From NCBI GenBank assembly GCA_017395685.1, contig JAFQOD010000044.1, positions 1-64,000 of the forward strand: a DNA stretch of 64,000 nt, written 5' to 3'. The stretch is from Clostridia bacterium (GTDB lineage Bacteria > Bacillota > Clostridia > Christensenellales > Aristaeellaceae). Below the pieces are notes generated by a model. The model had not been told where the DNA came from. It made no database searches and saw only the letters and a list, made by a program, of their open reading frames with translations. Shown in pieces: positions 16,345-24,996 of this stretch. A program made the position numbers and the translations under genes. The first letter of the stretch is position 1. The number at the start of each line of letters is the position of its first letter.

Positions 16345-17862
16345 TCAGTAATCCAGCTGATAAAAATGCACAAAGCCGGGCCGGCTATACCAGATAGAAC
16401 GGATGCTGCCCTTCACCCCCGCCTTGCGCATCACATCATAGGCCCGATCGGTATCCTGATAGAGATCCTGGCCGAAGCCGTAGAAGATATCCGCCTTTTC
16501 CCGGCGGTACTGCCGGCATTCCTTCATGATACTTTTCAGATCATCAAAGCTGTAGCAGCGATAGATGGGATAGGGGCGATAGCCGTTTTCGGTATGCTCC
16601 GCCATGGGATCAAGGCCGGGATAATCCTGCCAGGTATGGGAATAGCGGGCGAAATCCGCGCCGATATTATACCAGATGTGGGCAGGATCCTTATTTTCGG
16701 AATCATTCCAGGTGACATCCACCATATACCATTCATCATTCAGGCGGATCAGATTCCACATATGCCCGGTATCCCCGTCGGTACGCAGGGCGTCCCCCGA
16801 CTGGCAGCGGATTTCCATGCCCAGCAGGCTGCCCAGAAGATAAAAGGCATCCGAATAGCCATCGCAGTTGGCCTGGCCGCTGAGCAGGGCGCCGATGGCG
16901 CAGTCATCCTCCTCAGAATAATCGTTGATGGTGTAGGTGATGTGATCACACAAATAATCATGGATCCATCTTTCCGCCCCCAGCAGATCATTGGGCACGC
17001 CCCCCATGTTCAGGGTATTCACTGCAAAGGCCAATGTATCATATTCCCGCTGGGTCAGGGCCTGATAATTGCCCGTCCGGTAAGCCCGCAGCATCTTGAA
17101 CCCCGCCCGGTACCGGATATCGGAAAGGGCGATGCGCCCTGCCCCCTCGCTGAGGATATACGAATAATTTTCGATTCCCAGGGCATTGCCCATCTTCTGG
17201 AGCAGATCGGTCTTATCGGCGGTGAGGCGGCGGAAAAGATCATCGGAGCAGAAAAGATTCATTTCCTCCTGCAGGTTATCCGCCCCCGTCTGCAGGGCAG
17301 CCATCACCTGCTCCAGGGTGGTAAGCCGCTGGGCCCCCGAATCATACTGCACCTCGGAATAGAAAAAAGCGCAGGCATCATTGCTGTAGGATAATTTCCG
17401 GGATGTGATGCGGGCCTCCCCCTCCAGGGAATGGATGCCGGCAAAATCCCCCGCCTTCAGCTTCGGATACAGGCTTTCCCCCACAAACAAGGCAAAATCC
17501 CGCACCTGATACCGGGCGCATCGGGCCAGATAGACCCGGATTTCCCCCTCTGTGCGGCAGACGGCAAATTCATCCTCATATTTGATATTGTATACCCGCA
17601 TCCGGGAGGAGGTATATTCCCATTTGAAGGAGAGCATCCCCATCCGCTGCATCATGGAGGACGCCTTTTCCTTATTTTTATTCAGGGCAAGGGAGGAATC
17701 ATAATAGAAGGTGAAATCATCTTTTCTCAGCTCCGCCTGGCCCCGGAGATATTCCTCCAGCTGCTGCCAGGTATTCATCCGGGCCTCTCCCAGGGCTGTC
17801 CAGGGCAGAAGCAGCAAAAGCAGCAAAAGCAGCCCCCCGATTCTTTTCATGGCAGCATGCAT
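16345..17862 (-). CDS. Secreted transglutaminase-like domain protein
   Basis: 505 residues with a poly-Leu signal peptide (cleavage near ALG|EA, about residue 25). The C-terminal half contains a transglutaminase/protease-like core: catalytic Cys333 in GQANCDGYSDAF, His367 in DTGHMWNLI and Asp382 in MVDVTWND, preceded by the family's helix IHDYLCDHITY. The N-terminal 250 residues are not recognised. Such secreted proteins act as cysteine proteases or cross-linkers at the cell surface; the substrate is unknown. AAGGGGG lies upstream of the ATG at 17862. A perfectly consensus promoter drives it, divergent from the TVP38-like gene. Confidence 0.82.
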   Translation of the reverse strand: MHAAMKRIGGLLLLLLLLLPWTALGEARMNTWQQLEEYLRGQAELRKDDFTFYYDSSLALNKNKEKASSMMQRMGMLSFKWEYTSSRMRVYNIKYEDEFAVCRTEGEIRVYLARCARYQVRDFALFVGESLYPKLKAGDFAGIHSLEGEARITSRKLSYSNDACAFFYSEVQYDSGAQRLTTLEQVMAALQTGADNLQEEMNLFCSDDLFRRLTADKTDLLQKMGNALGIENYSYILSEGAGRIALSDIRYRAGFKMLRAYRTGNYQALTQREYDTLAFAVNTLNMGGVPNDLLGAERWIHDYLCDHITYTINDYSEEDDCAIGALLSGQANCDGYSDAFYLLGSLLGMEIRCQSGDALRTDGDTGHMWNLIRLNDEWYMVDVTWNDSENKDPAHIWYNIGADFARYSHTWQDYPGLDPMAEHTENGYRPYPIYRCYSFDDLKSIMKECRQYRREKADIFYGFGQDLYQDTDRAYDVMRKAGVKGSIRSIWYSRPGFVHFYQLDY

Positions 17863-17895
17863 GCATCAAAGCCCCCTTATCCAATCCTTTTTTTC

Positions 17896-17924
17896 ATTAT
17901 ATTCCCCCTTTTCCTCCCTGTCAA
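17896..17924 (-). promoter_or_regulatory. Consensus promoter of the transglutaminase-like gene
   Basis: TTGACA, 17-bp purine-rich spacer, TATAAT on the minus strand, about 30 bases upstream of the start codon. Confidence 0.75.
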
Positions 17925-17958
17925 TCGGGAGGAAATCATGGCATCCGCCGCCCCTCCA

Positions 17959-17987
17959 TTGCCAAAGAAAAAAAAGAATGATATAAT
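17959..17987 (+). promoter_or_regulatory. Promoter of the TVP38-EamA-DnaD-DnaC operon
   Basis: -35 TTGCCA, 17-bp A-rich spacer, -10 TATAAT, about 55 bases upstream of the first start codon. Confidence 0.65.
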
Positions 17988-18042
17988 GATAAAAGCCATT
18001 TTCCGGGCCTGTTTTCAGCCCGTTTGCGGAGGTTTATTTTCC

Positions 18043-18786
18043 ATGCAGCAGGAACCCCTTTCCCGTGACACCAAAGAATCCATCCGCCGCCGGCGGATCG
18101 TAAGCATTGTATCCATTCTCCTGATCCTGATTATCTTCGGCCTGATCACCTGGCTGGTGGGCTATCCCCTGATCCAGGAATATACCCAATCCCCCGAAAC
18201 CTTCCGGGATCATATCAAGGAGCAGGGCTTTTTAGGGCAGCTGACCATGATCGGCATCATCATGCTGCAGGTGGTGGTGGCCCTCATCCCCGGGGAGCCC
18301 CTGGAGGTGGCCGCCGGCTTTGTATTCGGCTGGCTGGAGGGGGCCCTTCTTTGTCTGATCGGATCCGCCCTGGCAGGGGCGCTGATCATGCTGGCGGTGC
18401 GCAAATGGGGCATCAAGCTGGTGGAGGCCTTTTTCTCCCCGGAAAAGATCAATCGCTTTTCCTTCCTGCGCAATGAAAAGAAGCTGAATATCCTGATGTT
18501 CATCCTCTTCCTCATTCCCGGCACCCCCAAGGATATCCTCAATTATCTGGCGGGGCTGACCCCCATGAAGATTTCCACCTTCGTGGTGATCACCGCCCTG
18601 GCCCGCATTCCTTCCGTTATTTCTTCCACCATCACCGGCCATTTCGCCCAGGATGGCAATCTGGCCGCCGCCATCCTCACCTATGGGGTCACCGCCGTGG
18701 TCAGCGGCGTATGCATCCTGTGGTACAGGAAAATTTCCAGGCAGGAAAAGCTGGAAAAGCAGCAGAAAGCGGCGCATGAAGAATGA
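18043..18786 (+). CDS. TVP38/TMEM64 (VTT domain) membrane protein
   Basis: 247-residue polytopic membrane protein of the DedA/VTT superfamily. The start MQQEPLSRDTKESIRRRR follows GGAGG at a somewhat long spacing. First helix at about residues 20-40; core motifs IPGEPLEVAAGFVFGW and FLIPGTPKDILNYLAG are the two half-sites typical of TVP38 proteins, implicated in lipid scrambling or transport in related families. Its TGA overlaps the ATG of the EamA gene by four bases (ATGA), so they are coupled. Confidence 0.85.
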   Translation: MQQEPLSRDTKESIRRRRIVSIVSILLILIIFGLITWLVGYPLIQEYTQSPETFRDHIKEQGFLGQLTMIGIIMLQVVVALIPGEPLEVAAGFVFGWLEGALLCLIGSALAGALIMLAVRKWGIKLVEAFFSPEKINRFSFLRNEKKLNILMFILFLIPGTPKDILNYLAGLTPMKISTFVVITALARIPSVISSTITGHFAQDGNLAAAILTYGVTAVVSGVCILWYRKISRQEKLEKQQKAAHEE

Positions 18787-19706
18787 AGAAAAAAGAAATC
18801 CGGGCGGCGGGGCTGCTGTTCCTCACCGCCGTGATCTGGGGCTTTGCCATGGCCGCCCAGCGCCACGGAGGCCAGTTCCTTTCCCCCTTTACCTTCAATG
18901 CCTGCCGCTTCATCCTGGGGGGCTGCGCCATGCTGCCCCTGATGCTGGGAGAGGGTAAAAGGGCGCTGAAGGCAGGGAAAAAGCAGCCCCTGCTCAGCAT
19001 CCGGGAATTGACGGCCGGCTGCATCGCCGGGGCGGCGCTGTTCATCGCCTCCTTCCTGCAGCAGACCGGGGTAGGGGATGCAGGGGCGGGCAAATCCGGC
19101 TTCCTCACCGCATTGTATGTGGTGCTGGTGCCGGTGATGGGCGTATTTCTGAAAAAGAAAACGGGCATTTTCACCTGGCTTTCCCTGATTCTGGCGCTGC
19201 CGGCGCTGTATCTGCTGTGCGTCAAAAAGGGGGAACGCTTTTCCCTGGCCCCTGCCGATTTTGTGGTGCTGCTGGGCGCCTTTTTCTGGGCGGGGCATAT
19301 CCTGATCACCGATCATTTCATCTGCAGCGTATCTGCGGCCAAGCTGTGCACGGTGCAGTTTTTCTCCGGTGCGGTGCTCAATCTCATTTGTGCGCTGCTC
19401 TTTGAAAGGGATTCCATCACCCTTTCCAATCTTTCCAATGCCCTCTGGGCCGTTTGCTATTGCGGGCTGCTGTCCACGGGGCTTGGCTATCTTTTGCAGT
19501 CCCTGGGGCAGAAGGATTGTCCCCCTGCCTACGCGGCGCTGATTCTTTCCCTGGAATCGGTGTTCTGCGTGATTGCAGGGGCGCTGCTGCTCCATGAACA
19601 GATGGATGCCCGGGGCTATATCGGCTGCGGCATGATGCTGCTTTCGGTGCTGCTGGCCCAGGCAGGGGATCTTTTCAAGCCGAAAAAGGAGGAAGCCCAT
19701 GTTTGA
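18783..19706 (+). CDS. EamA family (drug/metabolite transporter) permease
   Basis: 307 residues, ten hydrophobic segments in two EamA repeats: LFLTAVIWGFAMAAQRHG at the N-terminus and YCGLLSTGLGYLLQSLGQK ... SLESVFCVIAGALLLHE in the second half. Members export or import small metabolites; the substrate is not predictable. It overlaps the upstream VTT gene by four bases and the downstream DnaD-like gene by eight bases. Confidence 0.87.
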   Translation: MKKKEIRAAGLLFLTAVIWGFAMAAQRHGGQFLSPFTFNACRFILGGCAMLPLMLGEGKRALKAGKKQPLLSIRELTAGCIAGAALFIASFLQQTGVGDAGAGKSGFLTALYVVLVPVMGVFLKKKTGIFTWLSLILALPALYLLCVKKGERFSLAPADFVVLLGAFFWAGHILITDHFICSVSAAKLCTVQFFSGAVLNLICALLFERDSITLSNLSNALWAVCYCGLLSTGLGYLLQSLGQKDCPPAYAALILSLESVFCVIAGALLLHEQMDARGYIGCGMMLLSVLLAQAGDLFKPKKEEAHV

Positions 19707-21171
19707 ACGGGATAAGGAATCCCTGGCCTTTGGCATTACGGCGGTGGATAATTCCTTTCTGATGGATTATCTGCCCGCTGCCAAGGGGGATTATATCAAG
19801 GTATATCTATGGGGGCTTTTTGGCTGCCAGGCCATGGATGATACCTATTCCATCACCGAAATGGCCAATGATCTGTTTCTTTCCGTGCCGGAGGTGGAAG
19901 CCGCCCTGCGCTATTGGGAGCGGCGGGCCCTGGTGACCAGAATCAGCCAATCCCCCGCCCGGTATTGCTTCCATTCCCCTCTGCAGAGGAAGCTGGCCCC
20001 TGCCGCCATGCAGGTGGATCAGGATTATGTATCCTTCGCCGAAAGCATCTATGCCATTTTCGGGGAAATGCGGAAAATAAGCCCTGCGGAAATCGCCCTT
20101 TCCTGGGAATGGGTGAAGGATGTGGGCCTGTCCCCGGAGGCGGTGCTGCTGCTGATCAGCCATTGCATCTCCCAGCGGGGCGTCCATTTCTCCTTCAAGA
20201 AGGCGGAGCCTTTGGCCATCCGCATGAAGGAAGATCAGGTGATCACCCCGGAGGATGCAGAGGCCTTCCTCCAGCATGATCAGCAGGTGCATGAAGGGGC
20301 CAAGCGGGTGCTTTCCCGGATGGGCAAGCGCCGCTTCGCCAGCGATGATGAATTGGCCCTCTATGATAAATGGCTCACCCAATGGGGCTTTTCCCAGGAG
20401 GCCATCCTGGATGCCTGCAGCGAAACCACCAAGGGCGATCCATCCTTCAAATATCTGGATGGTATCCTGGGCGGCATCCGGTCAAGGGGCCAGGCCCGCA
20501 CCGGTGATTCTGTGAAAAAGCAATTGGAAAAGGAGCAGGATGAAAAGGAAAAGGCCTACGATATCCTCAATCGCATGAATCTCAGCCTCCATCCTGCCGT
20601 GGCCGTCAATTATTACCGGCAGTGCCTGGCCATCCAGCCCCATGAGGTGATCGCCCTGGCCGCCGATGAATGCAGCCGCAGCCGCAAGGCCAATATTGAG
20701 GATTTACTGCGGATGCTGGAATCCTGGAAAAAGCAGCGGGGCATTACCGACGCCGCCGGCGCCCAGAAATTCCTGGATTGGTTCAGGGAGGCCAATCTGG
20801 CCCTCAAGGAAATTTTCGATGCCTGCGGCCATACGGGAAAGCCGGCGGAATCGGATCGGCTGCTCTATGAAAAATGGAAAAAATGGGGCATGGACCGGGA
20901 TCTGCTCCTCTTCGCCGCCGAGCAATCCAGGGTGGCGGAGGGCAGCAAGATCGCCTATCTGGATAAGGTGTTGGAAATGTGGCATGAGGCCGGCATCACC
21001 GATATTTCCCAGGCCAGCGCCCGCCGCCGTCCCCCCCGCCCTGCCCAGGGCGCCCAGCCCCAGGGCAAAATCGTAAATGCCCAGCGCTACGGCCAGCGGG
21101 ATTATACCGAGGCAGAATTGCTTTCCGTATCCGAGGATCTGTTGGAGGAGGCGAGAAAACAGCGTGGATAA
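19699..21171 (+). CDS. DnaD domain replication-initiation protein
   Basis: 490 residues, related to DnaD/DnaB primosome proteins. The N-terminal winged-helix region (about residues 25-110, with GDYIKVYLWGLFGC and a helix-turn-helix-like SVPEVEAALRYWERRALV) is followed by two or more DnaD (DnaB_2) modules: YDKWLTQWGFSQEAILDACS near residue 222 and YEKWKKWGMDRDLLLFAAEQ near 380. A charged linker lies between. It immediately precedes a DnaC/DnaI-like ATPase, forming the usual Clostridial helicase-loader pair that recruits the replicative helicase. Confidence 0.85.
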   Translation: MFERDKESLAFGITAVDNSFLMDYLPAAKGDYIKVYLWGLFGCQAMDDTYSITEMANDLFLSVPEVEAALRYWERRALVTRISQSPARYCFHSPLQRKLAPAAMQVDQDYVSFAESIYAIFGEMRKISPAEIALSWEWVKDVGLSPEAVLLLISHCISQRGVHFSFKKAEPLAIRMKEDQVITPEDAEAFLQHDQQVHEGAKRVLSRMGKRRFASDDELALYDKWLTQWGFSQEAILDACSETTKGDPSFKYLDGILGGIRSRGQARTGDSVKKQLEKEQDEKEKAYDILNRMNLSLHPAVAVNYYRQCLAIQPHEVIALAADECSRSRKANIEDLLRMLESWKKQRGITDAAGAQKFLDWFREANLALKEIFDACGHTGKPAESDRLLYEKWKKWGMDRDLLLFAAEQSRVAEGSKIAYLDKVLEMWHEAGITDISQASARRRPPRPAQGAQPQGKIVNAQRYGQRDYTEAELLSVSEDLLEEARKQRG

Positions 21172-22144
21172 TCACATTCTTTCCGGCCTTCTGGCCCAGT
21201 ATGAACAGCGCCGCCAGCAAAACGCCCAGGAAGGCGCCCGCCGGAGCGCGGAAATCGCCCGGCTGCATCCCGATCTGACCGCCCTGATGGAAAAGCGGCA
21301 CAGGATGGTGCTGCAGTCGGTGATGAATCTCTTCCCCGCCGAAAATCAGGATCCGGAAAAGATCATGGCGGAATATAATCAGAAAATCGCCGCCATGCTT
21401 CTGGATCGGGGCTATCCCGCCGATTATCTTTCCCCCATCGTGCAATGCGAAACCTGCCGGGATACGGGGTATTTCTATAATGCCGCCTCCCAGCAGGAAA
21501 TGTGCCCCTGCCTCAAAAATGCCTATCACGCCGCCCTGTCCAAAGAAGGCGGGGAATTGGAAAAGGAGCATACCTTCGAAAATTTCGATGCCTCCCGTTT
21601 CCCGGCGGATCCCCTGCCCGGCACCGACGTCACCCAGCGGGAATACATGGAAATCATCCGGCAAAAATGCCTTTCCTTCGCGGAAAATGTGCCCCTGGGC
21701 CGGATCAGGACCTTGCTGCTCCACGGGGGCAGCGGCCTGGGCAAAACCTACCTGCTCCACTGCATCGGCCATCATGCCCGCAGCCGGGGGGTGGATACGA
21801 TGTATGCCACCGCCTATGATCTGCTGATGGCGCTCAAGAATGCCTACTTTTCCCGGGATGGCTTCTCCCGCACCGGGGAAAGCGCCCAGGAATATTTCGA
21901 TGCCCAGCTTCTGATCATCGATGATCTGGGGATGGAGCCCCTGATGGAGGGCGTCACCGTGGAACAGATCTATCATCTGATCAACGCCCGGCTTTCCAAG
22001 GGCCTCTATACCGCCATCAGCACCAATCTTTCCCGGGTGGAGCTGAAACAGCGCTATACCGAGCGGGTCTCCTCCCGCCTGCTGGATCCCCGCACGGGGC
22101 TTACCATCCCCTTCCTGGGGAAGGATATCCGATTAATGAAATAA
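21164..22144 (+). CDS. DnaC/DnaI-like helicase loader ATPase
   Basis: 326 residues from the GTG at 21164 (VDNHILSGLLAQYEQRR), which follows GGAGGAGG and overlaps the end of the DnaD gene. The N-terminal part carries a Cys4 zinc-binding site (CETCRDTGYF ... MCPC, about residues 95-115). The AAA+ part has Walker A HGGSGLGKTYL (near 187), Walker B LLIIDDLGME and sensor STNLS. It loads the replicative DNA helicase together with DnaD-like protein. A terminator follows directly. Confidence 0.9.
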   Translation: MDNHILSGLLAQYEQRRQQNAQEGARRSAEIARLHPDLTALMEKRHRMVLQSVMNLFPAENQDPEKIMAEYNQKIAAMLLDRGYPADYLSPIVQCETCRDTGYFYNAASQQEMCPCLKNAYHAALSKEGGELEKEHTFENFDASRFPADPLPGTDVTQREYMEIIRQKCLSFAENVPLGRIRTLLLHGGSGLGKTYLLHCIGHHARSRGVDTMYATAYDLLMALKNAYFSRDGFSRTGESAQEYFDAQLLIIDDLGMEPLMEGVTVEQIYHLINARLSKGLYTAISTNLSRVELKQRYTERVSSRLLDPRTGLTIPFLGKDIRLMK

Positions 22145-22154
22145 GCAAAGAAAT

Positions 22155-22191
22155 GCCGCCTATCATTTCAAGCATGATAAGCGGCTTTTTC
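22155..22191 (+). terminator. Terminator of the DnaD/DnaC operon
   Basis: GCCGC-TATCAT / ATGATA-GCGGC stem followed by five T; it overlaps the 3' end of the convergent lipase-like gene. Confidence 0.85.
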
Positions 22192-23321
22192 TATTTCGCT
22201 GTCATTCGGGAGCGAAAGATGATCCGGAATGCCGAAACATGCCACGTCCATACCAGCAGGAAAATCACCCGCAGCAGCATCTTTTTCTCCGTCCAGGAAA
22301 GCCCTGCCAGCTTGCGGATGGCTCTTGCCAGATGACGAAGGATTTTCCTGTTCAATTCCTCAATCCGCTGTACACCGGTCGCTTCCAGCAGAGAAAACAG
22401 AAGATCGATCAAACGGTTTTTTTCCTGCTTTGTCAGCCTGCCCAGCCATTTTTTCAGCGTAACATCCAGCAATCGGCTGGGGAGGGTGATCCGCTTTACC
22501 GGAAGAAATGCCGTCCCTCCCACCTGCCAATGCAAGGCCATATGCTGTAATATGCTGACGCCTTTGCTTTTCACCACCGTATGCGGCACGGCATTTTCCA
22601 TCAGCAGCCCTACCACCGATGCCTGGGGAATAAAGCTGCGCATCCGGGGCAGCATTTCCTGATAATCTGTATCCTGCACAAAATCCGGGGTAAATCCCGG
22701 CCCATCAAAGGAATATACCGCCGCAATCCGCCGGCGAACGGCCCCCGCCGCCTTTGCAGCCCCATAAATTGCCAGATTGCCGCCCTTTGAATGGCCGCAA
22801 AAATATAGCGCACCTTCCTGCAATTGGGGCACCCGATCCACATATTCGGCCGCCGCCAGATGGGCGGGCAGCCCATGGGTGATTGCCAGGCGAAAATCCT
22901 CCTTCCAGCCCACAAATGTGGTATCTGTGCCCCGGAAGCAGGCGGCTCCCCAATCCTTTGTTATGCAGGCAATGGCGGAAAATTGCTTTTCCTGCGCAAT
23001 ATCCGTTTCATCTGCAAAGCCGCATAATTGTATTTCATAAAACCGGGGGCAATCCATCAATCTTTTCAGCAGATTAGCCCCTGATACATACGGATTGACA
23101 GCATAGGGCTTTTCCTTTTCCAGCTGTTGGGGATGCAATAAAAAATACGCTTTTGCCGCTTCCGGCAAGGGCAGCGCAGCCCCTTCCCCGGGGCCGGGCA
23201 AAACGCCCTGCCAATCCACATAGGCAAGCCAGGAAAGAATAAGAAAATCCGCCTCATTCACTGCTGCCTGGGCAAAGGGAATATGCCCTTGCCAGCCCAG
23301 ATAATCATAAATATCAGCCAT
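22191..23321 (-). CDS. Lipase-like alpha/beta hydrolase (DUF2974/Mbeg1-like)
   Basis: 376 residues from the ATG at 23321 (MADIYDYLGWQGHIPFAQAA), which follows GAGGAGG; the longer frame has no support. The N-terminal region NEADFLILSWLAYVDWQG is typical of DUF2974. The nucleophile elbow GHSKGGNLA (Ser178) and the downstream YSFDGPGF segment are present. The last 100 residues are basic with a hydrophobic stretch (MLLRVIFLLVWTWHVSAF), possibly membrane-associated. No signal peptide. Substrate unknown; an intracellular or membrane-attached esterase is likely. Confidence 0.8.
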   Translation of the reverse strand: MADIYDYLGWQGHIPFAQAAVNEADFLILSWLAYVDWQGVLPGPGEGAALPLPEAAKAYFLLHPQQLEKEKPYAVNPYVSGANLLKRLMDCPRFYEIQLCGFADETDIAQEKQFSAIACITKDWGAACFRGTDTTFVGWKEDFRLAITHGLPAHLAAAEYVDRVPQLQEGALYFCGHSKGGNLAIYGAAKAAGAVRRRIAAVYSFDGPGFTPDFVQDTDYQEMLPRMRSFIPQASVVGLLMENAVPHTVVKSKGVSILQHMALHWQVGGTAFLPVKRITLPSRLLDVTLKKWLGRLTKQEKNRLIDLLFSLLEATGVQRIEELNRKILRHLARAIRKLAGLSWTEKKMLLRVIFLLVWTWHVSAFRIIFRSRMTAK

Positions 23322-23342
23322 ATCCTGCCTCCTCAGTTTTCC

Positions 23343-23371
23343 ATTATAAGCGTTGGCCCGATATCCCGCAA
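23343..23371 (-). promoter_or_regulatory. Promoter of the lipase-like gene
   Basis: -35 TTGCGG, 17-bp spacer, -10 TATAAT on the minus strand. Confidence 0.6.
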
Positions 23372-23408
23372 CTGTTTTTGTATTTATCAGGAATTTACAA
23401 AAAACTTC

Positions 23409-23437
23409 TTGCATTCTTGCATCCGTCATGATATAAT
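23409..23437 (+). promoter_or_regulatory. Promoter of rpmE
   Basis: -35 TTGCAT, 17-bp spacer, -10 TATAAT, about 70 bases upstream of rpmE and divergent from the lipase-like gene. Confidence 0.65.
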
Positions 23438-23506
23438 ACATTCTGCGGCTCATAGGCAGCCACCTATGAATCCGCCATTGCATCAGGCAAAAGAGGTGAA
23501 ATTGGC

Positions 23507-23704
23507 ATGAAGGAAAAGATCCATCCCAAGTACGAAAAGGCTATCGTTCGTTGCGTATGCGGTGAAACCTGGGAAACCGGCTCCACCAAGAAGGAACTGA
23601 AGGTCGAAATCTGCTCGAAGTGTCATCCTTTCTACACCGGCAAGCAGAAGCTGGTGGATAGCGGCGGCCGCGTCGATCGCTTCAAGAAGCGCTTCGGCAT
23701 GTAA
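23507..23704 (+). CDS. rpmE: 50S ribosomal protein L31 (zinc-binding form)
   Basis: 65 residues, [20 protein letters not shown], with zinc ligands Cys16, Cys18, Cys36 and Cys39 ([13 protein letters not shown]). In Clostridia it often stands beside DUF1385-prmC-prfA; here that cluster lies about 2 kb away on the opposite strand. Own promoter and own terminator. Confidence 0.97.
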   Translation: MKEKIHPKYEKAIVRCVCGETWETGSTKKELKVEICSKCHPFYTGKQKLVDSGGRVDRFKKRFGM

Positions 23705-23711
23705 TGCCCAT

Positions 23712-23745
23712 AAAAAGCAGCATGGTGAAAACCTTGCTGCTTTTT
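23712..23745 (+). terminator. Terminator of rpmE
   Basis: AAAAAGCAGCA / TGCTGCTTTTT stem, eight bases after the stop codon. A second weaker GCGC..GCGC hairpin with seven T follows at 23765-23798. Confidence 0.85.
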
Positions 23746-23801
23746 GATTGCCAATATACCTTTTGCGCTCTTCCATTTTTCGGAGGGGCGCTTTTTTTCT
23801 T

Positions 23802-23930
23802 GTCGCCAGGGGGGCGACCGGGAAGGGGGCTGCCCGTGATATTCTATCCTTGCCGGAAGGGAATGAGGAGAAACCCACCGGCAGGGGAACAAAAAAACCA
23901 GTCGCCATCCCGGCGACCCGCAGCCCCCCT
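23802..23930. repeat. Inverted repeat upstream of the secreted paralogue pair
   Basis: GAAGGGGGCTGC (23822-23833) is exactly inverted as GCAGCCCCCTTC (23919-23930), with further GTCGCC/GGCGAC matches just outside. No gene between; the origin is unclear. Confidence 0.45.
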
Positions 23931-23983
23931 TCATCCGGTATACTGACACCATCAACAAAAACAATTTTGAGGAGGAACAACCC

Positions 23984-24388
23984 ATGAAAAACATCCGCAA
24001 GCTGATCGCCCTGGTCCTGATCGCCGTTACGCTCTTCACCTTCGCCGCCCCCGCCCTCGCCGCTTCCCCCAGCGCCCAGATCGATTACGTGGCCACCTCC
24101 GTTTACGTGGTAGGCACCACCGTCCAAATCAAGGGCTATTTCCAGAATAACACCAGCAAGACCGTCAGCAATTTCACCGATTTCGATATGACCCTGTGGC
24201 AGGGCCGTTCCAAGATCCTGGCTGTTGAATTCGATGCCCTGCAGTATTTCTCCCTGGCCCCCGGCGGCCGGATCAATTATGATTTCACCGTCACCAATGT
24301 ATACGGCCTCAATCCCGGCTATTACTTCTGCTCCCAGCACGGCATCTATGCCGATTGCGCTTTCACCTATAGCTATCGCTATCGCTGA
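23984..24388 (+). CDS. Secreted protein of unknown function, tandem copy 1
   Basis: 134 residues with a signal peptide (MKNIRKLIALVLIAVTLFTF, cleavage near ALA|A, residue 26). The mature part of about 108 residues looks all-beta: VVGTTVQIKGYFQNNTSKTV, then FTDFDMTLWQGRSKIL, then FSLAPGGRINYDFTV. This order resembles SLAP-type and related secreted beta-sandwich modules, but I cannot assign a family. No anchor or catalytic motif. The next gene is a paralogue with a nearly identical signal peptide. Ribosome binding site GAGGAGGAA. Confidence 0.75.
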   Translation: MKNIRKLIALVLIAVTLFTFAAPALAASPSAQIDYVATSVYVVGTTVQIKGYFQNNTSKTVSNFTDFDMTLWQGRSKILAVEFDALQYFSLAPGGRINYDFTVTNVYGLNPGYYFCSQHGIYADCAFTYSYRYR

Positions 24389-24421
24389 TCCATCATCAAC
24401 CCATAGAGGAGGAAAAAAACC

Positions 24422-24826
24422 ATGAAAAATATCCGTAAGCTGATCGCCCTCATCCTGGTGGCCGCCGCCCTTTTCGCCTTTGCCGCTCCCGCCAGCGCCG
24501 ATTCCATGCTGAATGATGAATTCTGCTACGTTCCCACCAAAGTGGTGGTAAACGGCACCACCGTCACCATCAGCGGCTATTTCATCAATCGCTGCACTAC
24601 CATCGTCACGGATGTGGATTCCCTGCTTTTGTGCCTTTATCAGTCCGGCGAAATGGTGCTGGATGCCTACTTCCCTTATCTGGATTATTTCCGGCTGGGT
24701 TACATGGATTGCTATTACCAGACCTTCGTCATCTATGATGTGCCCTATCTCAACAGCGGCGTCTATTATCCCGCTTCCGATGATCTTACCGTTCTGATCG
24801 ACTGCGAATACCAAATGGTCGTCTGA
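24422..24826 (+). CDS. Secreted protein of unknown function, tandem copy 2
   Basis: 134 residues, the same length as the upstream neighbour. The first eleven residues are identical (MKNIRKLIALI/V) and the strand order matches (VVNGTTVTISGYFINRCTTI versus VVGTTVQIKGYFQNNTSKTV), while the C-terminal half has diverged and gained cysteines (DCYYQ, DCEYQ). The 33-bp gap and single downstream terminator indicate one transcript. Signal peptide cleavage near ASA|D. Function unknown; probably secreted from the cell. Confidence 0.75.
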   Translation: MKNIRKLIALILVAAALFAFAAPASADSMLNDEFCYVPTKVVVNGTTVTISGYFINRCTTIVTDVDSLLLCLYQSGEMVLDAYFPYLDYFRLGYMDCYYQTFVIYDVPYLNSGVYYPASDDLTVLIDCEYQMVV

Positions 24827-24842
24827 TATCAAATCCAAAATT

Positions 24843-24870
24843 GGGCCGGCTGCCTTTGCCGGCCCTTTTT
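24843..24870 (+). terminator. Terminator of the secreted paralogue pair
   Basis: GGGCCGGC / GCCGGCCC stem with a 7-nt loop followed by TTTTT. Confidence 0.9.
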
Positions 24871-24996
24871 CCAAGGAAATTCATAAAATTCTGGGGATGA
24901 CAAAATTTCAACCAGATTATGCATTTTTCTTCCATGCAAATCATGGTATAGTAGGAATAGCGATCATTACGATTTATGTGCAAAGGAGCGATCTCT

